A stretch of 64,000 bases of DNA from Rhodococcus sp. X156 (GTDB taxonomy: Bacteria > Actinomycetota > Actinomycetes > Mycobacteriales > Mycobacteriaceae): positions 248,001-312,000 of the forward strand of contig NZ_CP034766.1 in NCBI RefSeq assembly GCF_004006015.1, read 5' to 3'. The position numbers were made by a program, and so were the translations under genes. Below, in pieces: positions 38,041-46,561 of the stretch (positions are counted from its first letter, which is position 1; each line of letters opens with the position of its first letter). The notes under the pieces were generated by a model. The model ran no database searches. It saw nothing but the letters and a program-made list of their open reading frames with translations, and was not told where the DNA came from.

Positions 38041-38624
38041 CCGCTCGGGAAGGCGTCGTACCCGGTCATGCGGATGAGCTTGGCCGGCACGCCAGCGACG
38101 ATCGCGTTGGCCGGCACGTCCTTGGTCACGACCGAACCAGCTCCCACGATCGCGCCGTCACCGACCGTCACGCCCGGGACGACGGTCACCCCAGCACCGA
38201 GCCACACCTTGCGGCCGATCACGACCGGCGCCGGGGACATGTCCGCGCGCTCGTCGGGGTTGATCCCGTGGTTGAGCGTCGTCAGGGTGCTGCCGTGGCC
38301 GATGAGCGCACCGTCCCCAACGGTGATGCCGCCGGTGTCCTGGAAGCGGCAGCCGATGTTGATGAAGACGTCCTTGCCCAGGGTGAGGTTCTTGCCGAAC
38401 TCGCTGTAGAACGGCGGGAAGACAGCGACTGACTCGTGCACGGTCTTTCCGGTGAGTCGAGCCAGCAGGGCGCGCACCTCCTCGGGGGTGCGGTATCCGG
38501 TGTTGATCTCGGCCACGGTCCGCAGCGCCTCCTGGGCGGCGCCGTGCATGAACTGGTGTTGTTCGGAGCCGGCTTCGATCAGCGCGCCGCGGTTCACGTG
38601 GTCCAGGAAGTCCTGCAGCTCCAT
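38037..38624 (-). CDS. Sugar O-acetyltransferase, left-handed beta-helix type
   Basis: This is a 195-residue acetyltransferase of the maltose/galactoside (Maa/LacA/NodL) family. An N-terminal helical domain ([20 protein letters not shown]) precedes hexapeptide repeats from [20 protein letters not shown] to [20 protein letters not shown]. The catalytic histidine is in [14 protein letters not shown], and the end [16 protein letters not shown] is typical of this acyl-CoA-using fold. The acceptor sugar is unknown. Its codon usage is slightly less GC-rich than its neighbours. It is divergent from the Tad operon, with a perfect 12-bp palindrome (38671-38682) in between. Confidence 0.93.
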   Translation of the reverse strand: MELQDFLDHVNRGALIEAGSEQHQFMHGAAQEALRTVAEINTGYRTPEEVRALLARLTGKTVHESVAVFPPFYSEFGKNLTLGKDVFINIGCRFQDTGGITVGDGALIGHGSTLTTLNHGINPDERADMSPAPVVIGRKVWLGAGVTVVPGVTVGDGAIVGAGSVVTKDVPANAIVAGVPAKLIRMTGYDAFPSG

Positions 38625-38670
38625 CGTCCGGATCCTGCCACTCAGCGCTCGTCGTGGTGCCGCGGTGCCT

Positions 38671-38682
38671 CAGTGATCACTG
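38671..38682. promoter_or_regulatory. Palindrome CAGTGATCACTG before the Tad operon
   Basis: A perfect 12-bp palindrome lies in the divergent region, 46 bases from the acetyltransferase start and 112 bases from the Tad operon start. It is a candidate operator; no regulator gene is adjacent. Confidence 0.4.
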
Positions 38683-38794
38683 GGACGGGGACTTCTGGGG
38701 CGTGCCGGGTGGCCCTGTCCACAGCGGGCGGAGTCATCCACAGGTCACAGCCGCACCACAGGGCTCGCGGGGGAGTCCGCCCACGCTGACTGTC

Positions 38795-39880
38795 ATGACC
38801 ACCACGGCCCCACGGATCCTCGCTCTGCTGTCCGCCGAGTCGCTGCAGGAGGAGGCGCTGCGCCTGGCTGCCGCCGCGGGCTGCGAGCTGGAGCTCTGCC
38901 TGGACCCCGGCGGGGCGCGGCTGTCCTGGGGCAGCGCGCCGCTGGTGCTGCTCGACGACCGGGCGGCACAGGGCTGCGTCGTGACCGGGCTGCCGCGCCG
39001 ACCCGGGGTGGTGGTGCTGGGCGAGGGACCGGTGGGCGACGAGCCCTGGCGCAGCGCCGTGGCGGTGGGGGCGGAGCACGTGGTGACCCTGCCCGAGGGC
39101 GAGCGGTTCCTGGTGCACCTGATGAGCGAGCAGCAGGAGACTTCGGCTGGTGCCGGGCTGGTGGTCGCCGTGCTCGGCGGACGCGGCGGAGCGGGGGCCT
39201 CGGTGCTCGCGGCTGCGGTGGCCACCGCAGCGGTGGCGGAGGCTCACCGCTGCCTGCTGGTGGACTGCGACCGCCTGGGCGGCGGGTTGGACCTGGTGCT
39301 CGGAGCCGAGGACCGCGCGGGCCTGCGGTGGTCCGGGGTGGCCCTGACCGGCGGCAGGGTGGCGGCCGGTGCGCTGCGGGAGGCGCTGCCCAGCGCCGAC
39401 GCCCGCGGTCTGCTCACGGTGCTCTCCTGCGGGCGGCAGGAGAGCGTCCCCTCGGCCGAGGCGGTGGCGGCAGTGGTGGACGCCGGGGCGAGGGGTGGCG
39501 AGGTGGTGGTGTGCGACCTGCCGAGAGACCCGGGCCCCGTCACCGCCGCAGTGCTCGACCGCGCGGACCTGGCTGTGCTGGTGGTACCGGCCGAGGTGCG
39601 GGCGTGCGCCGCAGCCGCCGCCCTGGTGCAGGCGCTGGGGGCGCACGGCGCAGGGCTGCAGCTGGTGGTGCGCGGCCCGGCACCCGGTGGTCTCCGCGCG
39701 GTCGACGTCGGGCAGGCCCTGGGGCTGCCGCTGCTGACGACCATGCGCCCGCAGCCGGGGCTGGGTGCAGCGCTGGAGCGGGGCGGGCTCAGCGAGACGC
39801 GGCGCTCGCCGCTGTTCAGCGCGGCCCGGCAGGTGCTCGCCGCGCTGGAGACCGCCGGTGGCCGCGGGTGGGCGGCGTGA
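38795..39880 (+). CDS. ssd: Septum-site-determining/TadZ-like MinD-family protein
   Basis: This 361-residue protein is the Ssd/TadZ relative that begins actinobacterial Tad loci (Rv3660c in M. tuberculosis). An N-terminal receiver-like region (ILALLSAESLQEEALRLAAA) precedes a MinD/ParA-like ATPase domain. The P-loop is degenerate: VVAVLGGRGGAGASVLAAAV has Ala-Ser where GKT/S is expected, so ATP binding may be altered. LLVDCDRLGGGLDLVLGAED and EVVVCDLPRDPGPVTAAVLD are the Walker-type motifs that remain. In TadZ proteins this domain positions the pilus machine. ATG 38795 is the start; GTGA overlap joins it to tadA. Confidence 0.9.
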   Translation: MTTTAPRILALLSAESLQEEALRLAAAAGCELELCLDPGGARLSWGSAPLVLLDDRAAQGCVVTGLPRRPGVVVLGEGPVGDEPWRSAVAVGAEHVVTLPEGERFLVHLMSEQQETSAGAGLVVAVLGGRGGAGASVLAAAVATAAVAEAHRCLLVDCDRLGGGLDLVLGAEDRAGLRWSGVALTGGRVAAGALREALPSADARGLLTVLSCGRQESVPSAEAVAAVVDAGARGGEVVVCDLPRDPGPVTAAVLDRADLAVLVVPAEVRACAAAAALVQALGAHGAGLQLVVRGPAPGGLRAVDVGQALGLPLLTTMRPQPGLGAALERGGLSETRRSPLFSAARQVLAALETAGGRGWAA

Positions 39881-41061
39881 GCGCGCTGCTGGAGCGCGAG
39901 GAGCTCCTGGACCGGGTGCGCCACCGCCTGGCCGAGGTTCCCGGGGAGCTGAGCCCGGCGGTGGTGGCCGCGGCGATCCGCGCAGAGTCCGGTGGGGTGC
40001 TTGGGGACACCGACCTGCTCGCCGCGCTGCGGATGCTGCAGACCGAGCTCTCCGGTGCCGGGCCGCTGGAGGGGCTGCTGCACGAGCCTGACGTCGCCGA
40101 CGTCCTGGTGACCGCGCCGGACGCGGTGTGGGTGGACCGCGGCGCCGGGCTGCGGCGCAGCGAGGTGCGCTTCGCCGACGAGGCTGCCGTCCGCCGCCTG
40201 GCCCAGCGGCTGGCGCTGTCGGCCGGGCGCCGGCTGGACGAGGCTCAGCCGTGGGTGGACGGTCGGCTGCCCGACGCGGGCTACGGCGGGGCCGGGGTTC
40301 GGCTGCACGCGGTGCTGCCACCCGTCGCCGCCGATGGCACCTGCCTGTCGCTGCGGGTGCTGCGCCCGGCAACCCAGGGCCTGGACGCGTTGGTGGCCGG
40401 CGGCGCCGTCAGCGTGGAGGGCGCGCAGCTGCTGGCGGCCATCGTGTCCGCGCGCCTGGCCTTCCTCGTGGTCGGCGGCACCGGCGCCGGCAAGACGACC
40501 CTGCTGGCCGCCCTGCTCGCCCGGGTGGACGCCGCCGAGCGCATCGTCTGCGTGGAGGACGCTGCCGAGCTGGCGCCCCAGCACCCGCACGTGGTCCGCC
40601 TGGTCGCGCGTGCGCCCAACGTGGAGGGCGTCGGTGAGGTGACCGTGCGCCAGCTGGTGCGCCAAGCCCTGCGGATGCGGCCGGACCGGGTGGTGGTGGG
40701 GGAGGTCCGCGGCGCGGAGGTGGTGGACCTGCTCACCGCCCTGAACACCGGGCACGACGGCGGAGCCGGCACGGTGCACGCCAACTCCCCGCAGGAGGTG
40801 CCCGCCCGGCTGGAGGCACTGGCCGCGCTGGGCGGGCTGGGGGCCAGCGCGCTGCACAGCCAGCTGGCCGCCGCGGTGCAGGTGGTGCTGCACGTGCACC
40901 GCGGCGCCGACGGGGCCAGGGGGTTGACCGGCATCGGCGTGCTCACCCGCTCACCCGGCGGCACCGTCTCGGTGCTGCGGGCGTGGACCCGCGACGACGG
41001 CGCCGGCGCGGGCATGGGGCTGCTGGTCGAGCTGCTCGCCCAGCGCGGGGTGCCGCTGTGA
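39877..41061 (+). CDS. tadA: Tad pilus assembly ATPase TadA/CpaF
   Basis: This is the 394-residue hexameric secretion ATPase of the Tad/Flp pilus. The N-terminal domain includes ELSGAGPLEGLLHEPDVADV and VTAPDAVWVDRGAGLRRSEV. The Walker A motif is FLVVGGTGAGKTTLLAALLA, the Asp box lies in ERIVCVEDAAELAPQHPHVV, and Walker B in VVVGEVRGAEVVDLLTALNT, with the His box GHDGGAGTVHANSPQE. It powers pilin polymerisation from the inner face of the membrane. The GTG start overlaps the ssd stop, and its own stop overlaps tadB, giving a tightly coupled operon. Confidence 0.95.
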   Translation: MSALLEREELLDRVRHRLAEVPGELSPAVVAAAIRAESGGVLGDTDLLAALRMLQTELSGAGPLEGLLHEPDVADVLVTAPDAVWVDRGAGLRRSEVRFADEAAVRRLAQRLALSAGRRLDEAQPWVDGRLPDAGYGGAGVRLHAVLPPVAADGTCLSLRVLRPATQGLDALVAGGAVSVEGAQLLAAIVSARLAFLVVGGTGAGKTTLLAALLARVDAAERIVCVEDAAELAPQHPHVVRLVARAPNVEGVGEVTVRQLVRQALRMRPDRVVVGEVRGAEVVDLLTALNTGHDGGAGTVHANSPQEVPARLEALAALGGLGASALHSQLAAAVQVVLHVHRGADGARGLTGIGVLTRSPGGTVSVLRAWTRDDGAGAGMGLLVELLAQRGVPL

Positions 41062-41846
41062 CCGCCACCCTCGCCCTCGCAGCCGCCCTGCTCGTGCTGC
41101 CCGACAGCGGTGCCCGAGCGCGGCTGCGTGGGCTGGGCCACGACGCAGCTGCGGCACGCCGCCTCCCGACGCTGTCGGCGGCCGGGGTGGCTGCGGCCGC
41201 TGCGAGCGTCGGCGTGCTGGCGGGCGGACCGCTGCCGGCCGTGGCGGCGCTGCTGCTGGCGGTCACCGCCCACCGGCGCTGGCGGCTGCGCCGACGGTCC
41301 CGCGAGGACGCACTGGCCTCTGCCACGCTGGTCGCGGCGCTGGAGGTGCTGGTCGGCGAGCTGCGGGTGGGTGCCCACCCGGCAGCAGCGTGCGCCGCGG
41401 CGGCTGCGGAGGTCAGTGGTCCGGTGTCGGTGGTGCTCGCCGAGGCCGCTGCCCGCGCCCGGCTGGGTGCCAGTGCCGCGTCCGGGTTGCGCTCGCGCCG
41501 ACCCGGGCTGGACGCCGAGCTGGACCGGGTGGCCGCCGCGTGGCGGGTGGCCGACGAGCGCGGGGTGGCGCTGGCCGAGCTGCTCGAGGCGGTGCGCCGC
41601 GACCTCGCGGGCCGGTTGCGCTTTCGCAGCCGCACCGAGGCCGGGCTGGCCGGTGCCCGCTCCACGGCCGCGGTGCTCGCGGGTCTGCCGCTGCTGGGCA
41701 TCGCGCTGGGCCAGGCGATCGGCGCGCACCCCGTGCGGCTGCTGCTGCGCGACACCACCGGCGGACTGCTGCTGGTCACCGGCACGGTGCTGATCTGCGC
41801 GGGCCTGGCCTGGACCGGGCGCATCACGGCCAGGGCCGTGCGGTGA
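41058..41846 (+). CDS. tadB: Tad membrane platform protein TadB
   Basis: This is a 262-residue T2SF-domain inner-membrane protein, one of two platform subunits. Hydrophobic N-terminal segments (TATLALAAALLVLPDSG and LSAAGVAAAAASVGVLAGG) precede the cytoplasmic T2SF helices with GELRVGAHPAAACAAAAAEV and ADERGVALAELLEAVRRDLA. Two terminal membrane helices follow (AGLPLLGIALGQAIGAHPV and GGLLLVTGTVLICAGLAW). It is shorter than proteobacterial TadB, as is usual in actinobacteria. GTG 41058 overlaps the tadA stop; the stop overlaps tadC. Confidence 0.92.
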   Translation: MTATLALAAALLVLPDSGARARLRGLGHDAAAARRLPTLSAAGVAAAAASVGVLAGGPLPAVAALLLAVTAHRRWRLRRRSREDALASATLVAALEVLVGELRVGAHPAAACAAAAAEVSGPVSVVLAEAAARARLGASAASGLRSRRPGLDAELDRVAAAWRVADERGVALAELLEAVRRDLAGRLRFRSRTEAGLAGARSTAAVLAGLPLLGIALGQAIGAHPVRLLLRDTTGGLLLVTGTVLICAGLAWTGRITARAVR

Positions 41847-42559
41847 CGGCCACGGCGGTGCTGCTCGCGCTGGCTCTGCTGGCGGCGCCCACGGTGCCGT
41901 CCCGCGCCCGGGTGCAGGCCCTGCTCAGCGCCGCAGACCCGAGCCAGTCGAGTCGGGCTGACGCGGTGGCCCCGGTGTTGGTGGCTGTACTGCTGGGGCT
42001 CGCGGCCGTGCTGGGCATCGGCGGTGCTGCCGGAGCGACCTGCGGGGTGCTTCTGGCGACGGGTGGCTACGTGGGGATGCGCCGAGTCAGTCGCGGTCCC
42101 GCCACTCCGCCAGACCGGCTGGGTGCGGCGGGTGCCTACGACCTGCTGGCCGCGTGCCTGCACTCCGGGCTGCCGGTGGCCACCGCCGTGCTGGTGGTGG
42201 CCCCCTCGGCGCCCCCGGCGATGGCTGCGGCGCTGCGCCAGGCGGGCGAGCTGCTCCGGCTGGGTGCCGACCCGGCAGCGGCCTGGGCCGCGGCGGCGGA
42301 GCAGGAGGACACCGAGCCGCTCGCCCGGCTCGCCCGCCGCTCCGGGCGCTCCGGTGCGTCGCTGGCCGGGGGCGTGGCCGAGCTGGCCGAGCTGCAGCGG
42401 GCGGCCGCCGAGGACAGCGCGGCCGCGGGGGCCGAACGCGCGGGCGTGCTGGTGGCCGGGCCGCTGGGGCTGTGCTTCCTGCCGGCCTTCGTCTGCCTCG
42501 GCGTCGCGCCGGTGGTGGTGGGGCTGGCCGGGCCGCTGCTGCAGGGCGGGCTTGTCTGA
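41843..42559 (+). CDS. tadC: Tad membrane platform protein TadC
   Basis: This is the second T2SF-domain platform subunit (238 residues), partner of TadB. AVAPVLVAVLLGLAAVLGIG is an N-terminal membrane helix. The T2SF region contains LLAACLHSGLPVATAVLVVA and GRSGASLAGGVAELAELQRA, and the C-terminal helix is LVAGPLGLCFLPAFVCLGVA. The real start is GTG 41843, overlapping the tadB stop; the longer open frame is a shadow. A 51-base gap with an AAGGGGG ribosome site separates it from the pilin gene, consistent with higher pilin translation. Confidence 0.92.
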   Translation: MTATAVLLALALLAAPTVPSRARVQALLSAADPSQSSRADAVAPVLVAVLLGLAAVLGIGGAAGATCGVLLATGGYVGMRRVSRGPATPPDRLGAAGAYDLLAACLHSGLPVATAVLVVAPSAPPAMAAALRQAGELLRLGADPAAAWAAAAEQEDTEPLARLARRSGRSGASLAGGVAELAELQRAAAEDSAAAGAERAGVLVAGPLGLCFLPAFVCLGVAPVVVGLAGPLLQGGLV

Positions 42560-42610
42560 GCCACGAGTTGTCCACCGTGGATGGTCCACGGTGCGCAGAA
42601 GGGGGACGTG

Positions 42611-42874
42611 ATGACCAGAACCACGCAGGACGTGCGGAAGCAGGATGGCGCAGGAGCGAAGGGCACGGGGGAGACGATCAGCCTCAAGCAGCGGCTGACC
42701 ACCAGGCTGCTGCTGGCAGCGGCGCAGGACGACGGGATGTCCACGGCCGAGTACGCCATCGGCACCATCGCCGCCGCAGCCTTCGGGGCGGTGCTCTACA
42801 CCGTGGTCACCGGTGACTCGGTGGTCGGTGCGCTCACCGGCCTGGTGCAGCGAGCGCTGTCCACCAGCGTCTGA
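42611..42874 (+). CDS. Flp pilin-like DUF4244 protein
   Basis: This 87-residue protein is the putative pilin of the Tad system. A basic N-terminal leader (SLKQRLTTRLLLAAAQDDG) precedes MSTAEYAIGTIAAAAFGAVL. In that stretch the Glu-Tyr pair (AEYA) and the hydrophobic helix match Flp prepilins, and cleavage is expected before the MSTAEY region. The DUF4244 family occupies the pilin position in actinobacterial Tad loci. ATG 42611 directly follows GAAGGGGGACGTG. No prepilin peptidase is encoded in the operon, so it must be supplied elsewhere. Confidence 0.9.
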   Translation: MTRTTQDVRKQDGAGAKGTGETISLKQRLTTRLLLAAAQDDGMSTAEYAIGTIAAAAFGAVLYTVVTGDSVVGALTGLVQRALSTSV

Positions 42875-43257
42875 TGCGAGCCGTCGGTCGGGCCGCCGTC
42901 CGCGATGACCGTGGCGGGGTCACGGTGGAGGCAGCCATCGCGCTGTCCTCGCTCACCGTGGTGCTGGTGGCGGGGATGGGCGCGGTGCTCGCGGTGGCGA
43001 TGCACGTGCAGTGCCTCGACGCTGCGCGGGAGGCGGCCCGGCTGACGGCGCGGGGAGAGGGAGAGCGGGCGGTGTCGGTGGCCGAGCAGGTGGCGCCCCG
43101 CGGAGCGGCGGTGTCGGTGCGCACCGAGGGTGACACCGTGGTGGTGCGAGTGGAGGCCACCAGTGCCCTGCTGCCCGCGGTCGACATCTCCGGGGAGGCG
43201 GTGGCGGTGCTGGAGCCCTCTGCCGGAGAACCCAGCGCCGCGCCGGTCGGGCCGTGA
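42874..43257 (+). CDS. TadE-like minor pseudopilin
   Basis: This 127-residue protein resembles TadE. DDRGGVTVEAAIALSSLTVV opens with the conserved Gly-x-Val/Thr-Glu-Ala signature of the TadE N-terminal helix, and the helix continues as LVAGMGAVLAVAMHVQCLDA. AAREAARLTARGE follows, typical of the family. The C-terminal part should lie outside the membrane. The start overlaps the pilin stop (TGATG) and the stop overlaps the next gene (GTGA). Confidence 0.9.
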   Translation: MRAVGRAAVRDDRGGVTVEAAIALSSLTVVLVAGMGAVLAVAMHVQCLDAAREAARLTARGEGERAVSVAEQVAPRGAAVSVRTEGDTVVVRVEATSALLPAVDISGEAVAVLEPSAGEPSAAPVGP

Positions 43258-43592
43258 ACGAGCGGGGTTCGGCCACCGTGTGGACGGTGCTGGGCATGGC
43301 CACGCTGCTGGTGTTGGTCGGCGTGGTGGTGCAGCTCGGTGCTGCAGTCGGCGCCCGCCACCGTGCGGAGGCCGCTGCCGACCTCGCGGCGCTGGCCGCG
43401 GCGAGCCACGTGCTGGAGGGGGAGGCCGCTGCTTGTGGGCGGGCGGCGGTGGTCACCGACGGGATGGACGTGAGCCTGGCGTCGTGCCGCCTGGACGGCT
43501 GGGACGCGGTGGTGGAGGTGGACGCCGCCGGACCCGCCTCGCTGGGCTCCGCCCACGGCCGAGCCCGCGCCGGCCCGGTGCAGGGCGAGTGA
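43254..43592 (+). CDS. TadG-like/Rv3654c-type pilus-associated protein
   Basis: This 112-residue protein begins ERGSATVWTVLGMATLLVLV, the RGSATV signature of the small Rv3654c/TadG-like proteins that end actinobacterial Tad loci. It is followed by GAAVGARHRAEAAADLAALA, which resembles the TadE/TadG helix. Two cysteines (AACGRAAV and SLASCRLDG) could form a disulfide outside the cell. In M. tuberculosis the homologue was reported to be secreted and to affect host apoptosis; that activity cannot be inferred here. It is the last gene of the Tad operon and is convergent with the helicase. Confidence 0.88.
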   Translation: MNERGSATVWTVLGMATLLVLVGVVVQLGAAVGARHRAEAAADLAALAAASHVLEGEAAACGRAAVVTDGMDVSLASCRLDGWDAVVEVDAAGPASLGSAHGRARAGPVQGE

Positions 43593-43613
43593 GCGGGGGC
43601 TGGGCGGAGGTGG

Positions 43614-45938
43614 CTAGGCGGAGATCGCGGCGAGCACGGCGTCGAGCACCCGCACCGCGCCCGCCTTGTCCAGCGGGTCGTTGCCGTTGCCGCACTTGGG
43701 CGACTGCACGCAGGACGGGCAGCCGCTGGTGCACTCGCACGCCGCGATCGCGTCCCGGGTGGCCTGCAGCCACCGCGGCAGCTCGGTGTGCCCGCGGTCG
43801 GCGAAGCCCGCCCCGCCGGGGTGGCCGTCGTGCACGAACACCGTGGGCAGCCCGGTGTCGGGGTGCAGCGCCGTGGACACCCCGCCGATGTCGCCGCGGT
43901 CGCAGGTGGCCACCAGTGGCAGCAGCCCGATGGCGGCGTGCTCGGCGGCGTGGAGCGAGCCCGGCACGTCAGCGGGAGCCACCCCGGCCCGGGCCAGCAG
44001 CTCCTCGGTGACGGTGTACATCACCGCGCGGGTGCGCAGCGTGTTCGCCGGCATGTCCAGCTCCACCGACTCCAGCACCTCCCCCGACGGCGCGCGGCGC
44101 AGGTAGCCGGTCACCTGGCTGGTCACGTCCACCTCGGTCAGCGCCACCGACACCTCGCCGTGGTTGGTCTGCTCCAGCACCTTGACGATGGCGATGTCGC
44201 TGGCCTCCCGGGCCGAGGTGGACCAGTCGGGGTCCTCGGCGTGCACCAGCGCCACCCCGTGCTCCAGGTCCAGGGCGTCCACCACGTACGACTCCCCCTG
44301 GTGCAGGTGCACCGCGCCGGGGTGCACCTGGGCCGGGGCCTGCCCGCTCTCCACCGTGCCCAGCATCCGACCGGTGGACTCCTCCACCACCGCCACCAGC
44401 AGGCCACCGGAACCACGCAGGTCCAGCTCCTGGTGCGGGTGCTGCCCCGCGGCCAGGTACCAGCCGCGCGGGCGTCGGCGCAGCACGCCCAGCTCGCACA
44501 GCTCGGCCAGCAGCTCGGTGGGCGAGCCCCACAGCTGCTCCACCTCGGCGTCGGTCAGCGGCTGCTCCGCGGCGGCGCAGGCCAGGTGCGGGCCCAGGAT
44601 GTAGGGGTTGGTCGGGTCGGTCACCGCCGCCTCCACCGGGCGGTCCAGCAGCGCCGCGGGGTGGTGCACCAGGTAGGTGTCCAGCGGGTCGTCCCGGGCC
44701 ACCAGCACCACCAGCGAGCCCTCGCCGCGCCGCCCGGCCCGGCCGGCCTGCTGCCAGAACGACGCCACCGTGCCGGGAAAGCCCGCCACCACCACCGCGT
44801 CCAGGCCGGCCACGTCCACCCCCAGCTCCAGCGCGTTGGTGGTGGCCACCCCCAGCAGGGTGCCGTCGTTGAGCGAGCGCTCCAGCTTGCGGCGGTCCTC
44901 GGCCAGGTAGCCGGCCCGGTAGGCGGCCACCCGCCCGGCCAGCGCGGGGTCGACCTGTGCCAGCGCGCGCTGCGCGCCCAGGGCGGTCAGCTCCGCCCCC
45001 CGGCGGGAGCGCACGAACGTCATGGTGCGGGCGCCCTCCACCACCAGGTCGCTCATGATCCGCGCGGCCTCGGTGCCCGCGGGCCGGCGCACCGGGGCGC
45101 CGTTCTCCCCGGTCACCTCGGCCAGCAGCGGCGGCTCCCACAGCGCCACCGTGCGCGGTCCGTGTGGCGAACCGTCCTCGGTCACCGCCACCACCGGTGC
45201 GCCCACCAGCCGCGACGCCGCGGGACCTGGGTCGGCGGAGGTGGCGCTGGCCAGGATGAACACCGGCTCGGAGCCGTAGCGCGCGCACAGCCGCTGCAGC
45301 CGGCGCAGCACCAGGGCCACGTGCGAGCCGAACACCCCGCGGTAGGAGTGGCACTCGTCCACCACCACGTAGCGCAGCCGGCGCAGGAAGCGCACCCAGC
45401 GCTCGTGCCGGGGCAGCACCCCGCGGTGCAGCATGTCCGGGTTGGTGAACACCCAGCGCGAGTGCGCCCGCACCCAGTCGCGCTCGTCCAGCGGGGTGTC
45501 GCCGTCGAACATCGCCGCCCGCACCTCCCGGTCGCCCAGCGCCTGCGCCGAGCGCAGCTGGTCCGCGCCCAGGGCCTTGGTGGGAGAGAGGTACAGCGCG
45601 GTGGCCCGCGGGTCCTGGGCCAGCGCGGTGAGCACAGGGAGCTGGTAGGCCAGCGACTTGCCCGACGCGGTGCCGGTGGCCACCACCACGTGCTGCCCGG
45701 AGTGGGCCAGCGTGGCCGCGGTGCTCTGGTGGGTCCACGGCTGGGCCACCCCTCGCTCGCCGAGCGCGGACACCAGGGCGGGCGTCACCCAGCCGGGCCA
45801 GGCGGTGTGGGCAGCCACCCGGGCAGGCAGCTGTGCGACGTGCGTCACAGGTGACTGTGCGCCGGGAACGCCGGCCAGCACCCGGTCGAGCAGCTCGGAG
45901 CCGTACGTGCCGGGTGAGCAGGGCAGAGAGGTAGTCAT
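43614..45938 (-). CDS. MrfA-type DEAD/DEAH repair helicase
   Basis: This is a 774-residue superfamily 2 helicase of the MrfA/YprA family (Rv3649 in M. tuberculosis), implicated in mitomycin-type DNA damage repair. Motif I is VVATGTASGKSLAYQLPVL, motif II YVVVDECHSYRG (DECH), motif III FILASATSADPG and motif VI FWQQAGRAGRRGEG. The C-terminal domain carries four cysteines in ACECTSGCPSCVQSPKCGNG, the zinc-binding cluster of this family. It is convergent with the Tad operon and divergent from cspA. The start is ATG 45938. Confidence 0.95.
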   Translation of the reverse strand: MTTSLPCSPGTYGSELLDRVLAGVPGAQSPVTHVAQLPARVAAHTAWPGWVTPALVSALGERGVAQPWTHQSTAATLAHSGQHVVVATGTASGKSLAYQLPVLTALAQDPRATALYLSPTKALGADQLRSAQALGDREVRAAMFDGDTPLDERDWVRAHSRWVFTNPDMLHRGVLPRHERWVRFLRRLRYVVVDECHSYRGVFGSHVALVLRRLQRLCARYGSEPVFILASATSADPGPAASRLVGAPVVAVTEDGSPHGPRTVALWEPPLLAEVTGENGAPVRRPAGTEAARIMSDLVVEGARTMTFVRSRRGAELTALGAQRALAQVDPALAGRVAAYRAGYLAEDRRKLERSLNDGTLLGVATTNALELGVDVAGLDAVVVAGFPGTVASFWQQAGRAGRRGEGSLVVLVARDDPLDTYLVHHPAALLDRPVEAAVTDPTNPYILGPHLACAAAEQPLTDAEVEQLWGSPTELLAELCELGVLRRRPRGWYLAAGQHPHQELDLRGSGGLLVAVVEESTGRMLGTVESGQAPAQVHPGAVHLHQGESYVVDALDLEHGVALVHAEDPDWSTSAREASDIAIVKVLEQTNHGEVSVALTEVDVTSQVTGYLRRAPSGEVLESVELDMPANTLRTRAVMYTVTEELLARAGVAPADVPGSLHAAEHAAIGLLPLVATCDRGDIGGVSTALHPDTGLPTVFVHDGHPGGAGFADRGHTELPRWLQATRDAIAACECTSGCPSCVQSPKCGNGNDPLDKAGAVRVLDAVLAAISA

Positions 45939-46233
45939 CTGGGTGCGACCCTAGTCCCGCCCGCACCCCTGCACGATCACCCACGAGCGGCGCGGATGGG
46001 GTGTGCATCACAGAGATTTGGGGTGATTTCTGCCCGTGGGGTGTCGCCGAGGCGAAGATCGTGGTTCACTTGTACTCGGTCGCAGCTTCTGTGTTCGTGA
46101 GGTCTTGAGAAAGCACACGCGCTCGCAGGATCGGTGTTGCGGGTGTGGTGTCTTTCGGGGGGCCCACTCGTTACCGACCCGGTAGGTCGTACGTGCGGCC
46201 GACTGAAATCATTTTGCAAGAGGAGATACAGGC
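45939..46233 (+). promoter_or_regulatory. Promoter and 5' leader region of cspA
   Basis: The 295 bases between the helicase and cspA starts hold no credible gene. The part from about 46010 on is markedly richer in A/T than its surroundings, ending in GAAATCATTTTGCAAGAGGAG, whose last bases are a strong ribosome site. A long untranslated leader is usual for cold-shock genes. I could not fix one promoter or a thermosensor fold by eye. Confidence 0.55.
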
Positions 46234-46437
46234 ATGGCACAGGGAACTGTGAAGTGGTTCAACGCGGAGAAGGGGTTTGGCTTCATCGCCCCCGAGGACG
46301 GTTCGGCTGACGTCTTCGTGCACTACTCCGAGATCTCGGGCAGCGGCTTCCGCACCCTCGAGGAGAACCAGCGCGTGGAGTTCGAGGTCGGCCAGGGCAC
46401 CAAGGGTCCCCAGGCGACGGGCGTCCGCGCCCTCTGA
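46234..46437 (+). CDS. cspA: Cold-shock protein, major CspA type
   Basis: This is a 67-residue single-domain RNA/DNA chaperone with the OB fold. RNP1 is [11 protein letters not shown] and RNP2 is DVFVHYSEI, flanked by [15 protein letters not shown] and [15 protein letters not shown]. It melts secondary structure in mRNAs during cold shock and also in normal growth. AAGAGGAG lies eight bases before the ATG. The codons are strongly biased, as in highly expressed genes. A perfect terminator follows at 46456-46492. It corresponds to mycobacterial CspA (Rv3648c). Confidence 0.97.
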   Translation: MAQGTVKWFNAEKGFGFIAPEDGSADVFVHYSEISGSGFRTLEENQRVEFEVGQGTKGPQATGVRAL

Positions 46438-46455
46438 GTTTTCCCACTCAGCTTC

Positions 46456-46492
46456 ACTGAGCCCCCACCGTCCTCGACGGTGGGGGCTCAGT
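46456..46492 (+). terminator. Terminator of cspA
   Basis: A perfect 17-bp stem with a CTC loop (46473-46475) is followed by CATTTCTG, the closest thing to a U-run in this window. It begins 19 bases after the cspA stop. Confidence 0.93.
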
Positions 46493-46561
46493 CATTTCTG
46501 GGCACGGGCGCCGGCGGGCCCGTCGACCGTGCCGCGTCAGCTCAGCACACAACCGGGGGAC

